NCBI RefSeq assembly: GCF_003598715.1
Contig: NZ_QZFU01000016.1
Coordinates: 248,001-312,000, forward strand
Length of the DNA: 64,000 nt
Reading direction: 5' to 3'
Origin: Nocardia panacis
Lineage (GTDB): Bacteria; Actinomycetota; Actinomycetes; Mycobacteriales; Mycobacteriaceae
In this document: positions 23,367-32,910 of the stretch, one piece after another
Position numbering within the stretch: position 1 is the first letter of the stretch
Layout of the letters: each line of letters begins with the position of its first letter
Notes under the pieces: model-generated
What the model was told of the DNA's origin: nothing
The model's database searches: none
What the model saw: the letters and a program-made list of their open reading frames with translations, nothing else
Program-made: the position numbers and the translations under genes

Positions 23367-24431
23367 TTACCGGCTAGTCGGGTTGTTTTGCGTGCTACCA
23401 CCGGGATATCCCGCGAGGTCACCGCCGTTATAGGCGATTACCTGCGTGTCGTCATTGCTGTCGAGTGAATCGCGAATCGCCGCCTGCGCGGCGGGCGGCA
23501 GCGTGTGCATGATCTCGCGGACCCGCTCCTTGCGCCGAATCACGCCCTGCCGGACCGGCATTCCGGGAGTCGCGCGCATCTGCGGAATGATGCCCTCGAC
23601 CTCCTCCGCGCCGCCGTGATGATGACCCGCGTCGAACATGGCCTGCTCGCGGGCCATGGTGGCCTCGTCCTTCTCCTCGCTCATCCCGATCGGACCCTGC
23701 ATCCGACCGTTGAGGAACTGCTTGACCACCGGTTCCTCCGAGGTGAGCAGCACCTCGCGCGGGCCGAACATCACCAACTGCCGCCGGAACAGCATGCCGA
23801 TATTGTCCGGCACGGTGCGGGCCAGATTGATGTTGTGCGTGACGATGAGGATGGTGGCGTCGATCTGGGCGTTGATATCGATGAGCAACTGGCTCAGATA
23901 CGAGGTGCGCACCGGATCCAGGCCGGAGTCGGGCTCGTCGACCAGGATGATCTGCGGGTCGAGCACCAGCGCGCGGGCCAGTCCGGCGCGCTTGCGCATA
24001 CCGCCCGAGATCTCGCCGGGCAGTTTGCCTTCCGCGCCGAGCAGACCCGTGAGCTCCAACTTCTCCATGACGATCTGCTTGATCTCGGCTTCGGTCTTCT
24101 TGGTGTGCTCGCGCAGCGGGAAGGCCACATTGTCGAACAGATTCATCGAGCCGAACAGCGCGCCGTCCTGGAAAAGCACACCGAACAGCTTGCGAATCTC
24201 GTAGAGCTGCTTATTGGTGCAGGTGGTGATGTCGGTGCCGTCGATGAAGATCGAACCGCGCTCCGGGCGCAACAGCCCGATCAGCGATTTGAGGAAGACG
24301 GATTTACCGGTGCCGGAGGGGCCGAGCAGCGCGCTCACCTCCCCGGCGGGCAGGGTCAGCGAGACGTCCTGCCAAATGCGCTGGGATCCGAAGGATTTGG
24401 TGACACCCTCGGTCCTGACTTCGACGCCCAC
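23367..24431 (-). CDS. mceG: ABC transporter ATPase of Mce transporters (MceG/Mkl)
   Basis: The 354-residue ATPase has Walker A GPSGTGKS, signature ISGGMRKRAGLARAL, Walker B ILVDEPDSGLDP and the H-loop TH. It also has the MceG-specific C-terminal extension (GPIGMSEEKDEATMAREQA, then GGAEEVEGIIPQMRATPGMP), which in mycobacteria stabilises the ATPase and links it to YrbE. I chose the GTG at 24431 because GGAGG lies 6 bases upstream. In mycobacteria mceG is unlinked to mce operons; here it heads one. It lies downstream of the rplL terminator, so it needs its own promoter. Confidence 0.95.
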   Translation of the reverse strand: MGVEVRTEGVTKSFGSQRIWQDVSLTLPAGEVSALLGPSGTGKSVFLKSLIGLLRPERGSIFIDGTDITTCTNKQLYEIRKLFGVLFQDGALFGSMNLFDNVAFPLREHTKKTEAEIKQIVMEKLELTGLLGAEGKLPGEISGGMRKRAGLARALVLDPQIILVDEPDSGLDPVRTSYLSQLLIDINAQIDATILIVTHNINLARTVPDNIGMLFRRQLVMFGPREVLLTSEEPVVKQFLNGRMQGPIGMSEEKDEATMAREQAMFDAGHHHGGAEEVEGIIPQMRATPGMPVRQGVIRRKERVREIMHTLPPAAQAAIRDSLDSNDDTQVIAYNGGDLAGYPGGSTQNNPTSR

Positions 24432-24502
24432 GCCAACCTCCACATTTCTCAGCGAGCCGACCACCGGGGCAGACCGCGCGGCCGGGTCGGCGGTGTAGCA
24501 CA

Positions 24503-24526
24503 TCACAGTGGGTGCGGTCACTGTAA
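24503..24526 (-). promoter_or_regulatory. Inverted repeat upstream of mceG
   Basis: TCACAGTG and CACTGTAA form 8-bp arms with one mismatch around an 8-bp spacer, 72-95 bases upstream of the mceG start. On the minus strand one arm contains TTACAGT, a possible -10 element. This is a candidate operator for the mce operon; no -35 is obvious. Confidence 0.35.
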
Positions 24527-24616
24527 CCCATGCACTCGAGGCGGCACACCCCCAACTTGACTGAAGAGTAACCACGAATCGGAGGTGCTAATAGGGATTC
24601 GGTGTGGTGTCGAGAC

Positions 24617-24656
24617 AAAAACGAGCGGGCGGCTCCCCAAAGGGAACCGCCCGCTC
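24617..24656 (-). terminator. Terminator of the rplJ-rplL operon
   Basis: A 15-bp stem with one mismatch (arms 24623-24637 and 24642-24656) has a 4-base loop. On the minus strand it is followed by GTTTTTGT, a true U-run. It separates rplL from mceG. Confidence 0.9.
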
Positions 24657-24683
24657 GGCGAGTCGTAATACGCGCGCGGCGAA

Positions 24684-25058
24684 TTACTTGACGGAGACCT
24701 TCGCGCCCGCCTCTTCCAGCTTCGCCTTGGCGGCCTCGGCGGCATCCTTGGCAACCTTCTCCAGGATCGCCTTCGGGGCGCCCTCGACCAGGTCCTTGGC
24801 TTCCTTCAGGCCCAGGCCGGAGACGATCTCGCGGACCACCTTGATGACCTGGATCTTCTTCTCGCCCGCACCCTCGAGGATGACGTCGAACTCGTCCTGC
24901 TCCTCGACGGCCTCGACCGGCGCGGCGCCGACGGCGGCGACGGCGACCGGAGCGGCGGCGGTGACCTCGAACTTCTCCTCGAACTTCTTGACGAAGTCCG
25001 ACAGCTCCAGCAGGGTCATGTTGCCGAAGGTCTCGAGCAGTTCTTCAACGTTGGCCAT
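24684..25058 (-). CDS. rplL: 50S ribosomal protein L7/L12
   Basis: The 124-residue protein has the N-terminal dimerisation helix ([17 protein letters not shown]), the Ala/Val-rich hinge ([17 protein letters not shown]) and the C-terminal domain with [21 protein letters not shown] and [15 protein letters not shown], which binds translation GTPases. AAAGGA lies 8 bases before the ATG. It follows rplJ by 48 bp and ends in a strong terminator. Confidence 0.99.
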   Translation of the reverse strand: MANVEELLETFGNMTLLELSDFVKKFEEKFEVTAAAPVAVAAVGAAPVEAVEEQDEFDVILEGAGEKKIQVIKVVREIVSGLGLKEAKDLVEGAPKAILEKVAKDAAEAAKAKLEEAGAKVSVK

Positions 25059-25106
25059 TGTTGTGTTCCTTTCGGTAGTGGGTGTCTATGGGATGCGGGC
25101 CGAGAA

Positions 25107-25637
25107 TTACTCGGCGCCGCCCTCGGTCCGCTTCTTCTCCTCGAGCGCGGCGGCCAGGCGGGCCACCTGCGATGCGGGAGCGGCGAACAGACCGGCGGCC
25201 TTGGCCAGATTGCCCTTCAGGGCACCGGCCAGCTTGGCCAGCAGGACCTCACGGGTTTCCAGGTCGGCGATGCGCTCGACCTCGGCCACGGACAGCGCGG
25301 CGCCGTCCATGTAGCCGCCCTTGATGATGAGGGCCTTGTTGTCCTTCGCGAAGGCCTTGATCGCCTTCGCGGCCAGCACCGGCTCGCCGGTGATGAAGCT
25401 GATCGCGGTCGGTCCGACGAACAGGTCGTCCAGACCCTCCACGCCCGCCTCGGCGGCGGCGCGCTTGACCAGGGTGTTCTTGGCGACGGAGTACGTGGCG
25501 TCGGCACCGAGCGCGCGACGCAGTTCGGTCATCTTGCCGACCGACAGACCGCGATATTCGGTGACCACGGTGGCCGTGGAGCTCTTGAACTGCTCGACGA
25601 TCTCCGCGACCGCGGTGACCTTCTCAGCTTTTGCCAT
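25107..25637 (-). CDS. rplJ: 50S ribosomal protein L10
   Basis: The start at ATG 25637 has a perfect AGGAGG 6 bases upstream and gives 176 residues: [20 protein letters not shown], the RNA-binding core [17 protein letters not shown] and AKNTLVKRA, and the C-terminal helix ([25 protein letters not shown]) that binds L7/L12 dimers. A longer in-frame extension upstream covers the leader and is not credible. It is the first gene of the rplJL operon and L10 usually represses its own mRNA through the leader. Confidence 0.99.
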   Translation of the reverse strand: MAKAEKVTAVAEIVEQFKSSTATVVTEYRGLSVGKMTELRRALGADATYSVAKNTLVKRAAAEAGVEGLDDLFVGPTAISFITGEPVLAAKAIKAFAKDNKALIIKGGYMDGAALSVAEVERIADLETREVLLAKLAGALKGNLAKAAGLFAAPASQVARLAAALEEKKRTEGGAE

Positions 25638-25900
25638 GCTTCGCCTCCTCTCTGGTGATCGGGTTCGTATTCCAACTACCGACCGTCGATCTCCAGGGCC
25701 TTCCGAGGATCCGGCGACAAAACAAACGCCCCGGACGCAAGCGTTCCGGGGCGCACAAGAAACGATGCGGGACGAACCCGTCTCGAATCCCAGCCACGGT
25801 CCTGCCTGCGTGGGCCGCCGGCAATGTCGCCGGACCTTCGACCGCACCCTCACGGGAACGGCGACCAACGGTCTTCGGTAGAACGGATTGGGTAGTCGTC
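25638..25900 (-). promoter_or_regulatory. rplJ leader with intrinsic attenuator (putative L10 leader)
   Basis: The untranslated leader holds a terminator-like hairpin: 9-bp stem 25727-25735 / 25745-25753, extended by two pairs around a CAAG loop. On the minus strand it is followed by TTTGTTTTGTC. No minus-strand gene lies upstream within 1.8 kb, so this is not a terminator for another transcript. Further upstream the RNA contains ACCGAAGACCGTTGGTCGCC (25859-25878), which looks like the L10-binding kink-turn region of L10 leaders. L10(L12) binding would then control read-through; this is inference. Confidence 0.6.
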
Positions 25901-26070
25901 AAAACGACAACTGACGCACAGCGTACCCCGCCCCTTCACCCTCTGCCAAAACGGGTCTCATTCGACGCCGGAATCACCATGAGGCAGCTCACATTTCACC
26001 ATCGACTGTGGCTGAAGTCGCGGAAAGAAAGTGTTACTGGCGGTGACATTTACTGCTTCACTTGCGAAGC

Positions 26071-27675
26071 ATGGCAACCTCCCTAGTCGAGCCACCGGCG
26101 CTGCTGGAACGACGATCCCGGCGATACCTCGCCCTGGCCGTGCTGTGCCTGGCCGAACTGCTCGTCGTCCTGGACAACACCATCGTCAATGTGGCGCTGC
26201 CCTCCCTCGGAGTGCAGCTGGCCACCGGCGTCAGCGGCCTGCAATGGGTCGTCGACGCCTACACCCTCACCTTCGCGGGCCTGCTGCTGGCCTTCGGCAA
26301 TCTCGGCGACCGCTACGGGCGACGGCTGGTGATGATCATCGGACTCACAGGCGTCGGCATCATGTCGATGGCAGGCGCACTGGCCCAATCCATGGGCGCG
26401 GTCATCGCCGCGCGCGCCGCCATGGGCGTCTTCGCCGCCGCCGTCTTCCCGGCCACCCTCGCGCTGATCATCAATATCTTCACCGAACGCCGCGAACGGG
26501 CACTGGCCATCGCCGCGTGGACCGCCATGGCGGGTTTCGCCATCGCCATCGGGCCGATCTCCGGCGGCTGGCTGCTCGAACACTTCTCCTGGGGTTCGGT
26601 CTTCTGGATCAATGTGCCGGTGGCCGCCGCGGCCGTATTGGCGGCGCTGCTGTGGGTGCCGCAATCGCGTGCGGCACAGGTGGGTCGGCTCGATCTGCCC
26701 GGCATCGCGCTGTCCATCGCCGGTATCACGCTGGTGGTGTGGGCCATTATCGAAGGCCCGCGCTACGGGTGGGGATCGCTGGTCATCCTCGGCGCCGGGT
26801 TGCTCGGGATGGTATTGCTCGCCGCCTTCGTCATCTGGGAATTACGCACGGCCGCACCGGTTCTCGATATGCGGCTGTTCCGCGATCGACGCTTCTCGCT
26901 GCCCGCGCTTGCCATCGCGATCGGCTACTTCTCCATGTTCGGCTTCCTGTTCCTGATCACCCAGTACTTCCAGGGTGTGCGCGAGTACACGCCGCTCGAA
27001 TTCGGTATCGCCTCGCTGCCCTTCGCCTTCGCGGTGGGGCTCGGCGCGCCGATCGCCACACTGCTCGCCCACCGATTCGGCGCCACGCCCGTCATCGTGG
27101 TCGGCCTGCTCGTCATGGGGCTCGGCTTCTATCTCGGCGGTCAAGTGACGGTAGCGAGCCCATACCTCACCGACGTGCTGCCCTCCATGGTGTCGATGGC
27201 GCTCGGTATCGCGATCGTGCAGGGTCCGGCCACCGAATCCATCATGGGCGCATTGCCTTTGGACGAGGCGGGCGCGGGCAGCGCCGTCAATGACACCACC
27301 CGCGAGATCGGCGGCACCCTCGGCGTCGCGGTCCTCGGCTCCATCGTCGCCTCCTACTACACCACCACCATCGCCCCGAAAGTCGACGCCATCCCGGCCA
27401 CCCTCATGACCGAACGGGAAAAGGGTTTCGTCAAATCCAGCCCCCTCGGCGTCCTGGAAATGCGCACCCGACCCCTCCCCGCCTTCCTGGAGTCACAGCG
27501 CGAAACCCTCATCACCGCAATGAAATCCGCCGCCCTGCACGGCTCCCACACCGCCTCCTTGGTCGCCGCCGCGGCAGTCCTCGTCTGCGCGGCAGCCGTA
27601 GCGATCTTCCTCCCCTGGGGTCCCCCCGAAACCGAATCCATCCTCCTCGGCCGGCGCAAACCCGCAGGCTCGTAG
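26071..27675 (+). CDS. MFS exporter, DHA2 (EmrB/QacA) family
   Basis: The 534-residue protein has about 14 membrane segments, as expected for DHA2. It carries the DHA motif LDNTIVNVALPSL in the first helix, motif A GNLGDRYGRRLV between helices 2 and 3, and motif C-like IGPISGGWLLEH in helix 5, all marks of proton-coupled drug antiporters. ATG 26071 is chosen over a TTG three codons earlier; no clear ribosome-binding site is visible. It is divergent from rplJ. Substrates cannot be read from sequence. Confidence 0.92.
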   Translation: MATSLVEPPALLERRSRRYLALAVLCLAELLVVLDNTIVNVALPSLGVQLATGVSGLQWVVDAYTLTFAGLLLAFGNLGDRYGRRLVMIIGLTGVGIMSMAGALAQSMGAVIAARAAMGVFAAAVFPATLALIINIFTERRERALAIAAWTAMAGFAIAIGPISGGWLLEHFSWGSVFWINVPVAAAAVLAALLWVPQSRAAQVGRLDLPGIALSIAGITLVVWAIIEGPRYGWGSLVILGAGLLGMVLLAAFVIWELRTAAPVLDMRLFRDRRFSLPALAIAIGYFSMFGFLFLITQYFQGVREYTPLEFGIASLPFAFAVGLGAPIATLLAHRFGATPVIVVGLLVMGLGFYLGGQVTVASPYLTDVLPSMVSMALGIAIVQGPATESIMGALPLDEAGAGSAVNDTTREIGGTLGVAVLGSIVASYYTTTIAPKVDAIPATLMTEREKGFVKSSPLGVLEMRTRPLPAFLESQRETLITAMKSAALHGSHTASLVAAAAVLVCAAAVAIFLPWGPPETESILLGRRKPAGS

Positions 27676-27708
27676 CCGAACTCGACGTCAGCGGCATAAA
27701 CACTCTGC

Positions 27709-27933
27709 TCAGAGCAGTTTGACGAACTCGTCCACGGTCATTCCGATCGTTGTCAGGATTCCGCGCAGGGTGCCCTTTGCCATGTCCTTGGATCCATGCA
27801 CCGGCACCGAAACTACGCGGCCATCGGAATGACCCACGATGTGGTGACTTCCACTAACTCGAACAAGCGACCAGCCAACCTTCTGTAGGGCCCGAATCAC
27901 CTTGGTAGCGGGCACAGAAGGCACAGGCGGCAT
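27709..27933 (-). CDS. hicA: HicA-type toxin (mRNA interferase)
   Basis: The 74-residue protein has the HicA double-stranded-RNA-binding-like fold: VPATKVIRALQKVGWSLVRVSGSHHIVGH with the GSHH catalytic His, then VSVPVHGSKDMAKGTLRGILTTIGMTVDEFVKLL. HicA cleaves mRNA and is neutralised by HicB. It lies 32 bp downstream of the hicB-like gene on the same strand, the HicB-first order seen in a minority of systems. It is convergent with the MFS gene. Confidence 0.9.
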   Translation of the reverse strand: MPPVPSVPATKVIRALQKVGWSLVRVSGSHHIVGHSDGRVVSVPVHGSKDMAKGTLRGILTTIGMTVDEFVKLL

Positions 27934-27965
27934 CGACTCCCCTTGATGCTTATAAGTTCGAGTGA

Positions 27966-28175
27966 TCAGGCGACTTCGAGGGTCACAGTGATTTCGGGTG
28001 GCGGCCCAACGACATCCAACAGCGCGATCAGCCCCGCGCGAAGATCCGCGAGCGCCGCCTCTTGGCTATCGCCCTCACCGAATGCCGCGACGCCGGGACG
28101 AAGCGTGGCGGCAGCGCACCACACTCCATCTTCATCCCGCTCCAAGCTGTAAGGAACGTGAACTACGCGGCTCAT
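27966..28175 (-). CDS. hicB: HicB-type antitoxin, short form without DNA-binding tail
   Basis: From ATG 28175 the protein has 69 residues: MSRVVHVPYSLERDEDGVWCAAATLRPGV is the HicB-like RNase H fold core, followed by GEGDSQEAALADLRAGLIALLD. The usual C-terminal HTH or ribbon-helix-helix is absent, so autoregulation by this protein alone is doubtful. Its ATG overlaps the end of a possible upstream small gene (ATGA). An in-frame earlier start would add nine residues. Confidence 0.88.
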   Translation of the reverse strand: MSRVVHVPYSLERDEDGVWCAAATLRPGVAAFGEGDSQEAALADLRAGLIALLDVVGPPPEITVTLEVA

Positions 28176-28352
28176 GGGATCAACTCTACCGGTGGTTCGC
28201 ACCCTGCCCTACTGACGCCGGCGAACTCCCGCCATCGCGCGACCCATGCGGCATTGCGAATCTCATTCCAGTTACGACCCCTGACCACCTGCGGAATCGA
28301 GACGCTTCCTGCCAGAGCCAGAAGATCGGGCACTTCCGCCTGACTGTTCATA
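28172..28352 (-). pseudogene. Frameshifted small gene upstream of hicB, or sequencing error
   Basis: An ATG at 28352 has GGGAGG 4-5 bases upstream and begins MNSQAEVPDLL, but stops after 26 codons. Removing one base in the CTTCTT run near 28320 would join it to an adjacent frame. That frame reads ALAGSVSIPQVVRGRNWNEI and continues to a TGA overlapping the hicB ATG, for 59 codons in total. The joined product looks like a real helical protein and the coupling to hicB is exact. Possible explanations are a decayed third component, a programmed frameshift, or an assembly error. Confidence 0.35.
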
Positions 28353-28399
28353 TCCCTCCCGTCACTATGTCCGAGCCGGGGATGGCCGACGGTGAAATG

Positions 28400-28440
28400 C
28401 CGCGAGGGCGGGAACGCATGATGCGTTCCCGCCCTCGCGG
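28400..28440 (-). terminator. Terminator of the rplKA operon
   Basis: A perfect 19-bp stem (28400-28418 / 28422-28440) with a 3-base loop starts 13 bases after the rplA stop. It is among the strongest hairpins in the window and may also block transcripts from the other direction. Confidence 0.85.
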
Positions 28441-28452
28441 TGTGATTCGCGC

Positions 28453-29166
28453 TTACGCGTCCTCTTCGAGGAGGTTGCGGGTGCGGTTCGGGTCCACCGG
28501 GATGCCCGGTCCGGTGTTCGTGGAAACCGTCACCTTCTTGACGTAGCGGCCCTTGGCGGTGGAGGGCTTGACACGCAGGATCTCGTCCAGCGCGGCGCCG
28601 TAGTTCTCCACCAGCTTGGCGTCGTCGAAGGACGCCTTGCCGATCACGAAGTGCAGGTTGGCCTGCTTGTCGACGCGGAAGTTGATCTTGCCGCCCTTGA
28701 TGTCGTTGACGGCCTTGGTCACATCGGTGGTGACGGTGCCCGTCTTCGGGTTCGGCATCAGACCGCGCGGGCCGAGGACACGCGCGATACGGCCGACCTT
28801 GGCCATCTGGTCGGGGGTGGCGATCGCGGCGTCGAAGTCCAGCCAGCCGCCCTGGATCCGCTCGATCAGATCCTCCGCGCCGACGGCGTCCGCACCGGCG
28901 GCCTCGGCCTCGGCGGCCTTCTCACCGGCCGCGAACACGATGACGCGGGCAGTCTTACCGGTGCCGTGCGGCAGGTTGACGGTGCCGCGGACCATCTGGT
29001 CGGCCTTGCGGGGATCCACACCGAGCCGCACCGCGACCTCGACGGTCGCATCGGTCTTGGTGGTGGCGGTCTCCTTGGCCAGCCGGGTGGCGGCCAGCGG
29101 GGAGTAGAGCTTCGTGCGATCGACCTTCTCGGCCGCGGCGAGATACGCCTTGCTTCGCTTTGCCAT
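28453..29166 (-). CDS. rplA: 50S ribosomal protein L1
   Basis: The 237-residue protein shows the L1 core: [44 protein letters not shown] and [20 protein letters not shown]. It binds 23S rRNA at the L1 stalk and usually represses rplKA translation by binding their mRNA. It follows rplK by 82 bp and is closed by a 19-bp hairpin. Confidence 0.99.
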   Translation of the reverse strand: MAKRSKAYLAAAEKVDRTKLYSPLAATRLAKETATTKTDATVEVAVRLGVDPRKADQMVRGTVNLPHGTGKTARVIVFAAGEKAAEAEAAGADAVGAEDLIERIQGGWLDFDAAIATPDQMAKVGRIARVLGPRGLMPNPKTGTVTTDVTKAVNDIKGGKINFRVDKQANLHFVIGKASFDDAKLVENYGAALDEILRVKPSTAKGRYVKKVTVSTNTGPGIPVDPNRTRNLLEEDA

Positions 29167-29248
29167 GATTGTCTGTCCTTAAAGTACTTGGTTCAGAAGT
29201 GGTTCACGGGTCTGGCCGACCCTCCCACCTGGTGGTGCGGGACGCGCC

Positions 29249-29683
29249 TCAGGCCTCGACGGTGATACCCATCGACCGGGCGGTGCCCGCGATGATCTTG
29301 GCCGCCTGATCGAGATCGTTGGCGTTCAGATCTTCCATCTTGGTCTTGGCGATCTCACGGACCTGGTCCATGGTCACCTTGGCGACCTTGGTGCGGTGCG
29401 GCTCGGCCGAACCCTTCTGCACACCGGCGGCCTTGAGCAGCAGCCGAGCGGCGGGCGGGGTCTTCAACTTGAAGTCGAAGGACCGGTCCTCGTACACCGA
29501 GATCTCGACCGGGATGACGTTACCGCGCTGCGACTCGGTCGCCGCGTTGTACGCCTTGCAGAACTCCATGATGTTGACGCCGTGCTGACCGAGCGCCGGA
29601 CCCACGGGCGGGGCCGGATTCGCCTGACCGGCCTGGATCTGAAGCTTGATGATCCCGGCGAGCTTCTTCTTCTTGGGGGGCAT
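29249..29683 (-). CDS. rplK: 50S ribosomal protein L11
   Basis: The 144-residue protein begins [20 protein letters not shown] and has the N-terminal [21 protein letters not shown] loop that contacts the GTPase-associated rRNA (the thiopeptide site). The C-terminal RNA-binding domain ([33 protein letters not shown]) follows. It lies 43 bp after nusG on the same strand. Confidence 0.99.
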   Translation of the reverse strand: MPPKKKKLAGIIKLQIQAGQANPAPPVGPALGQHGVNIMEFCKAYNAATESQRGNVIPVEISVYEDRSFDFKLKTPPAARLLLKAAGVQKGSAEPHRTKVAKVTMDQVREIAKTKMEDLNANDLDQAAKIIAGTARSMGITVEA

Positions 29684-29726
29684 CTTTCGTTCCTAGGTGT
29701 GTGTCGTCCTTGCGGTTTGCAAGCTG

Positions 29727-30659
<933 letters not shown>

Positions 30660-30684
30660 TCACCGGCTTCGGCGTCGAAAAGTC

Positions 30685-31089
30685 CTAGCCGAACAGCCAG
30701 TTGACACCCTTGATGAACGCCAGATCCAACCCGCTGATGTACGCGACCATGAAAATCACGAACACCAGAACAACGCTCGTATAGGTGACCATCTGCTTCC
30801 GGTTGGGCCAGATCACCTTGCGCAGTTCGGCGATCACTTCCCGCAGGAATTTGATCAGCCGCTTGAACGGGTTGCCCGTTCCGGTGCGCTTGGCCTTGCC
30901 GGCAGTCTTGTCCGCCTTGCGCGAGGAGGTCTCCGGCCGGTCGAGGGTGGCGATCGCGCCGGTCTCGGCGGCCGAGGACGAACGCGTCCGCCGAGCGGAC
31001 CGCTTGCCGCTCGGGCGAATCGCTGCGGCGGTGTCGTCGCCCTCGTCGGTCGCATGCGCGCCGTGGCGAAGATCCCGCTCGTCGCTCAC
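30685..31089 (-). CDS. secE: Preprotein translocase subunit SecE
   Basis: The 134-residue protein starts at GTG 31089, with GAGGAG 5 bases upstream. A polar, Arg/Ser-rich N-terminus of ~75 residues precedes the conserved SecE region (FLREVIAELRKVIWPNRKQM) and a single C-terminal membrane segment (SVVLVFVIFMVAYISGLDLAF). It clamps SecY in the translocon. It lies 93 bp downstream of tRNA-Trp and 88 bp upstream of nusG, the classical order. Confidence 0.97.
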   Translation of the reverse strand: MSDERDLRHGAHATDEGDDTAAAIRPSGKRSARRTRSSSAAETGAIATLDRPETSSRKADKTAGKAKRTGTGNPFKRLIKFLREVIAELRKVIWPNRKQMVTYTSVVLVFVIFMVAYISGLDLAFIKGVNWLFG

Positions 31090-31182
31090 GCTTGCTCCTC
31101 GCTTCGCTCGGCATCGGCGCGGCGTGCTGCGCGATGTGCTCGCTCGCTCACGTCGATCCTTTCTCGTCGCTGGCTTCCAGGG

Positions 31183-31255
<73 letters not shown>

Positions 31256-31495
31256 TCGGTTGAACGATCATGCTGTCCAACCACATTCACCTTATTCAAT
31301 TAGCCGGGCCAAAGCCCCAACAACTGGCTTCACACAATACGCGCGCCGCTCCGGCGGTGACCGGCCCCGTCGGTATCGACCGAAGTCGATACCTGGAACC
31401 AGCCCCAAGGAGCAGCGCGCAGCGGCTGGTGACCCCAGAAATCCGAGTGTACGGTACCGCCTACCGCATTCGCCAATCCGGGGCAGCCGCGCAGG

Positions 31496-32575
31496 TCAGG
31501 CCAACTGCACCGTGGCGGTCGCGCGGCCGAAGATCTTCTTGCCGCCCGATTTCGCGACAATGGCCACCACGGCGGTGCGCGTCTCGGGATCCATCGACTT
31601 GATCTTGCCGGTGTATTCGATCTCGGCCGCCTGGTCCACGCCGACGTACACCGGGCTGGTGAAGCGGACGTTGTATTCGCGCACCGCACCGGGATCGCCG
31701 ATCCAGGAGGTGATGAAACCGCCGCCAAGGCCCATGGTGAGCATGCCGTGGGCGACCACGTCGACCAGGCCGACCAGCTTGACGACCTCACCGCTCCAGT
31801 GGATGGGGTTGGCGTCGCCGGAGACGCCCGCGTAGTTGACCAGATCGCCGCGCGTCAGGCGCACCACGCGCGTGGGCAGTTCGAAGCCCTCGGCGACATC
31901 CTCGAAGCGCGGGGCGCGAGTGACGGGCGCGATCTGCGGTGCGACGGTGACCGGGACGGGCGGCGGCTCCACCGGCGGGGTGCTGCGCGGCTGATGTCCG
32001 GGTTCGTCCGGGCCGATGCCGTGCATGAGGACGTTGCGCACGGCCTTGTTCAGATTCGGGTCGATATCGCCGCCGCTGCGGCCGACGAGGGTGGTGTAGG
32101 TGGTGAGCACGAGTTCGTCGTTCTGGGCGGTGACGATGTTCTTGGTGACGATGATGTCGCCGCCGAACGCCTGCCGGAACGAGTGCAGGTAGACATCGCA
32201 GGTGAGCTGGTCGCCGACGCGGATGGGCCGGTGGAATTCCAGGATCTGGTCGGTCTGCATGATCTGGCTCAGGTCGTAGCCGGTGACGATCTGCTCGAAC
32301 AGCTTGCGCTGGGCCAGGATTCCGACGAGCGAGATGAAGGTCAGCGGGGCGACCAGGCCCGAGTAGCCGTATTCCTGGGCGATGTCCTCATCCCAGTGCA
32401 CCGGGTGGTAATCCTGCACCGCGCGGGCGTATTCGCGCACCTTCTCGCGGCCGACCTCGTAGTAGTCGTCGACGCGGTAGTGGTGACCGACCATGGCCGC
32501 CGCGTGCGCCGCCGCGTCGAAGTCCCCGGCTTCGCCCGGATGGACCGCTTCGTCTGTACCGGTGTTGATTGTCAC
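31496..32575 (-). CDS. Fused (3R)-hydroxyacyl-ACP dehydratase HadA/HadB (FAS-II, mycolate elongation)
   Basis: The 359-residue protein is two hot-dog domains joined by a Pro-rich linker (residues ~195-225). The N-half resembles mycobacterial HadA (YYEVGREKVREYARAVQ, GLVAPLTFISLVG, DIIVTKNIVTA). The C-half resembles HadB (AGVSGDANPIHWS, VVAHGMLTMGL, YNVRFTSPVYVG). In FAS-II this complex dehydrates hydroxyacyl-ACP during mycolic-acid elongation. Both halves contain a D-x4-H pattern (DYHPVH and DANPIH). No hadC follows. The GTG start lacks a Shine-Dalgarno; TACAGT lies 8 bases upstream, suggesting a leaderless mRNA. Confidence 0.92.
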   Translation of the reverse strand: MTINTGTDEAVHPGEAGDFDAAAHAAAMVGHHYRVDDYYEVGREKVREYARAVQDYHPVHWDEDIAQEYGYSGLVAPLTFISLVGILAQRKLFEQIVTGYDLSQIMQTDQILEFHRPIRVGDQLTCDVYLHSFRQAFGGDIIVTKNIVTAQNDELVLTTYTTLVGRSGGDIDPNLNKAVRNVLMHGIGPDEPGHQPRSTPPVEPPPVPVTVAPQIAPVTRAPRFEDVAEGFELPTRVVRLTRGDLVNYAGVSGDANPIHWSGEVVKLVGLVDVVAHGMLTMGLGGGFITSWIGDPGAVREYNVRFTSPVYVGVDQAAEIEYTGKIKSMDPETRTAVVAIVAKSGGKKIFGRATATVQLA

Positions 32576-32648
32576 GGGAGGGAACTGTACCCATGCGCCT
32601 CGGTCGCGCTCATCCGGCTCTACCGCAGGGCGCCCGACCTCGAAAATG

Positions 32649-32683
32649 ACAAAGGGGCCGGACTTTTCGTCCGACCCCTTTGT
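32649..32683 (-). terminator. Terminator after rpmG
   Basis: A 15-bp stem with one mismatch (32649-32663 / 32669-32683) and 5-base loop lies 13 bases after the rpmG stop and before hadAB, separating the two transcripts. Confidence 0.75.
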
Positions 32684-32695
32684 GCGGCGTCTGTA

Positions 32696-32866
32696 TCAGC
32701 GAGATTCGCGGTGCGCCCGGTGCGTTCCGCAGTTCGGGCAGAACTTCTTCAGCTCCAGCCGGTCCGGGTCGTTGCGCCGGTTCTTCTTGGTGATGTAGTT
32801 GCGATGCTTGCACTGCTCGCAGGCCAAGGTGATCTTTGGCCGGACATCGGTGGACTTCGCGGCCAC
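32696..32866 (-). CDS. rpmG: 50S ribosomal protein L33, zinc-binding (C+) form
   Basis: The 56-residue protein has the zinc ribbon [13 protein letters not shown]...KFCPNCGTH with all four Cys, marking the C+ form that is usually zinc-regulated as a counterpart to C- paralogues. The start is GTG 32866 with AAGGAAAG upstream; longer in-frame extensions run through the tRNA and are rejected. It lies directly downstream of tRNA-Met. Confidence 0.97.
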
Positions 32867-32910
32867 GACTTTCCTTCTTTCCGGTACCTGGTTGCTTAAT
32901 CGGTTTGTGG

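Noticed and set aside
25107..25868. 253-codon version of rplJ
   Set aside because: The extension covers the attenuator leader; the AGGAGG-preceded ATG at 25637 gives the family length.
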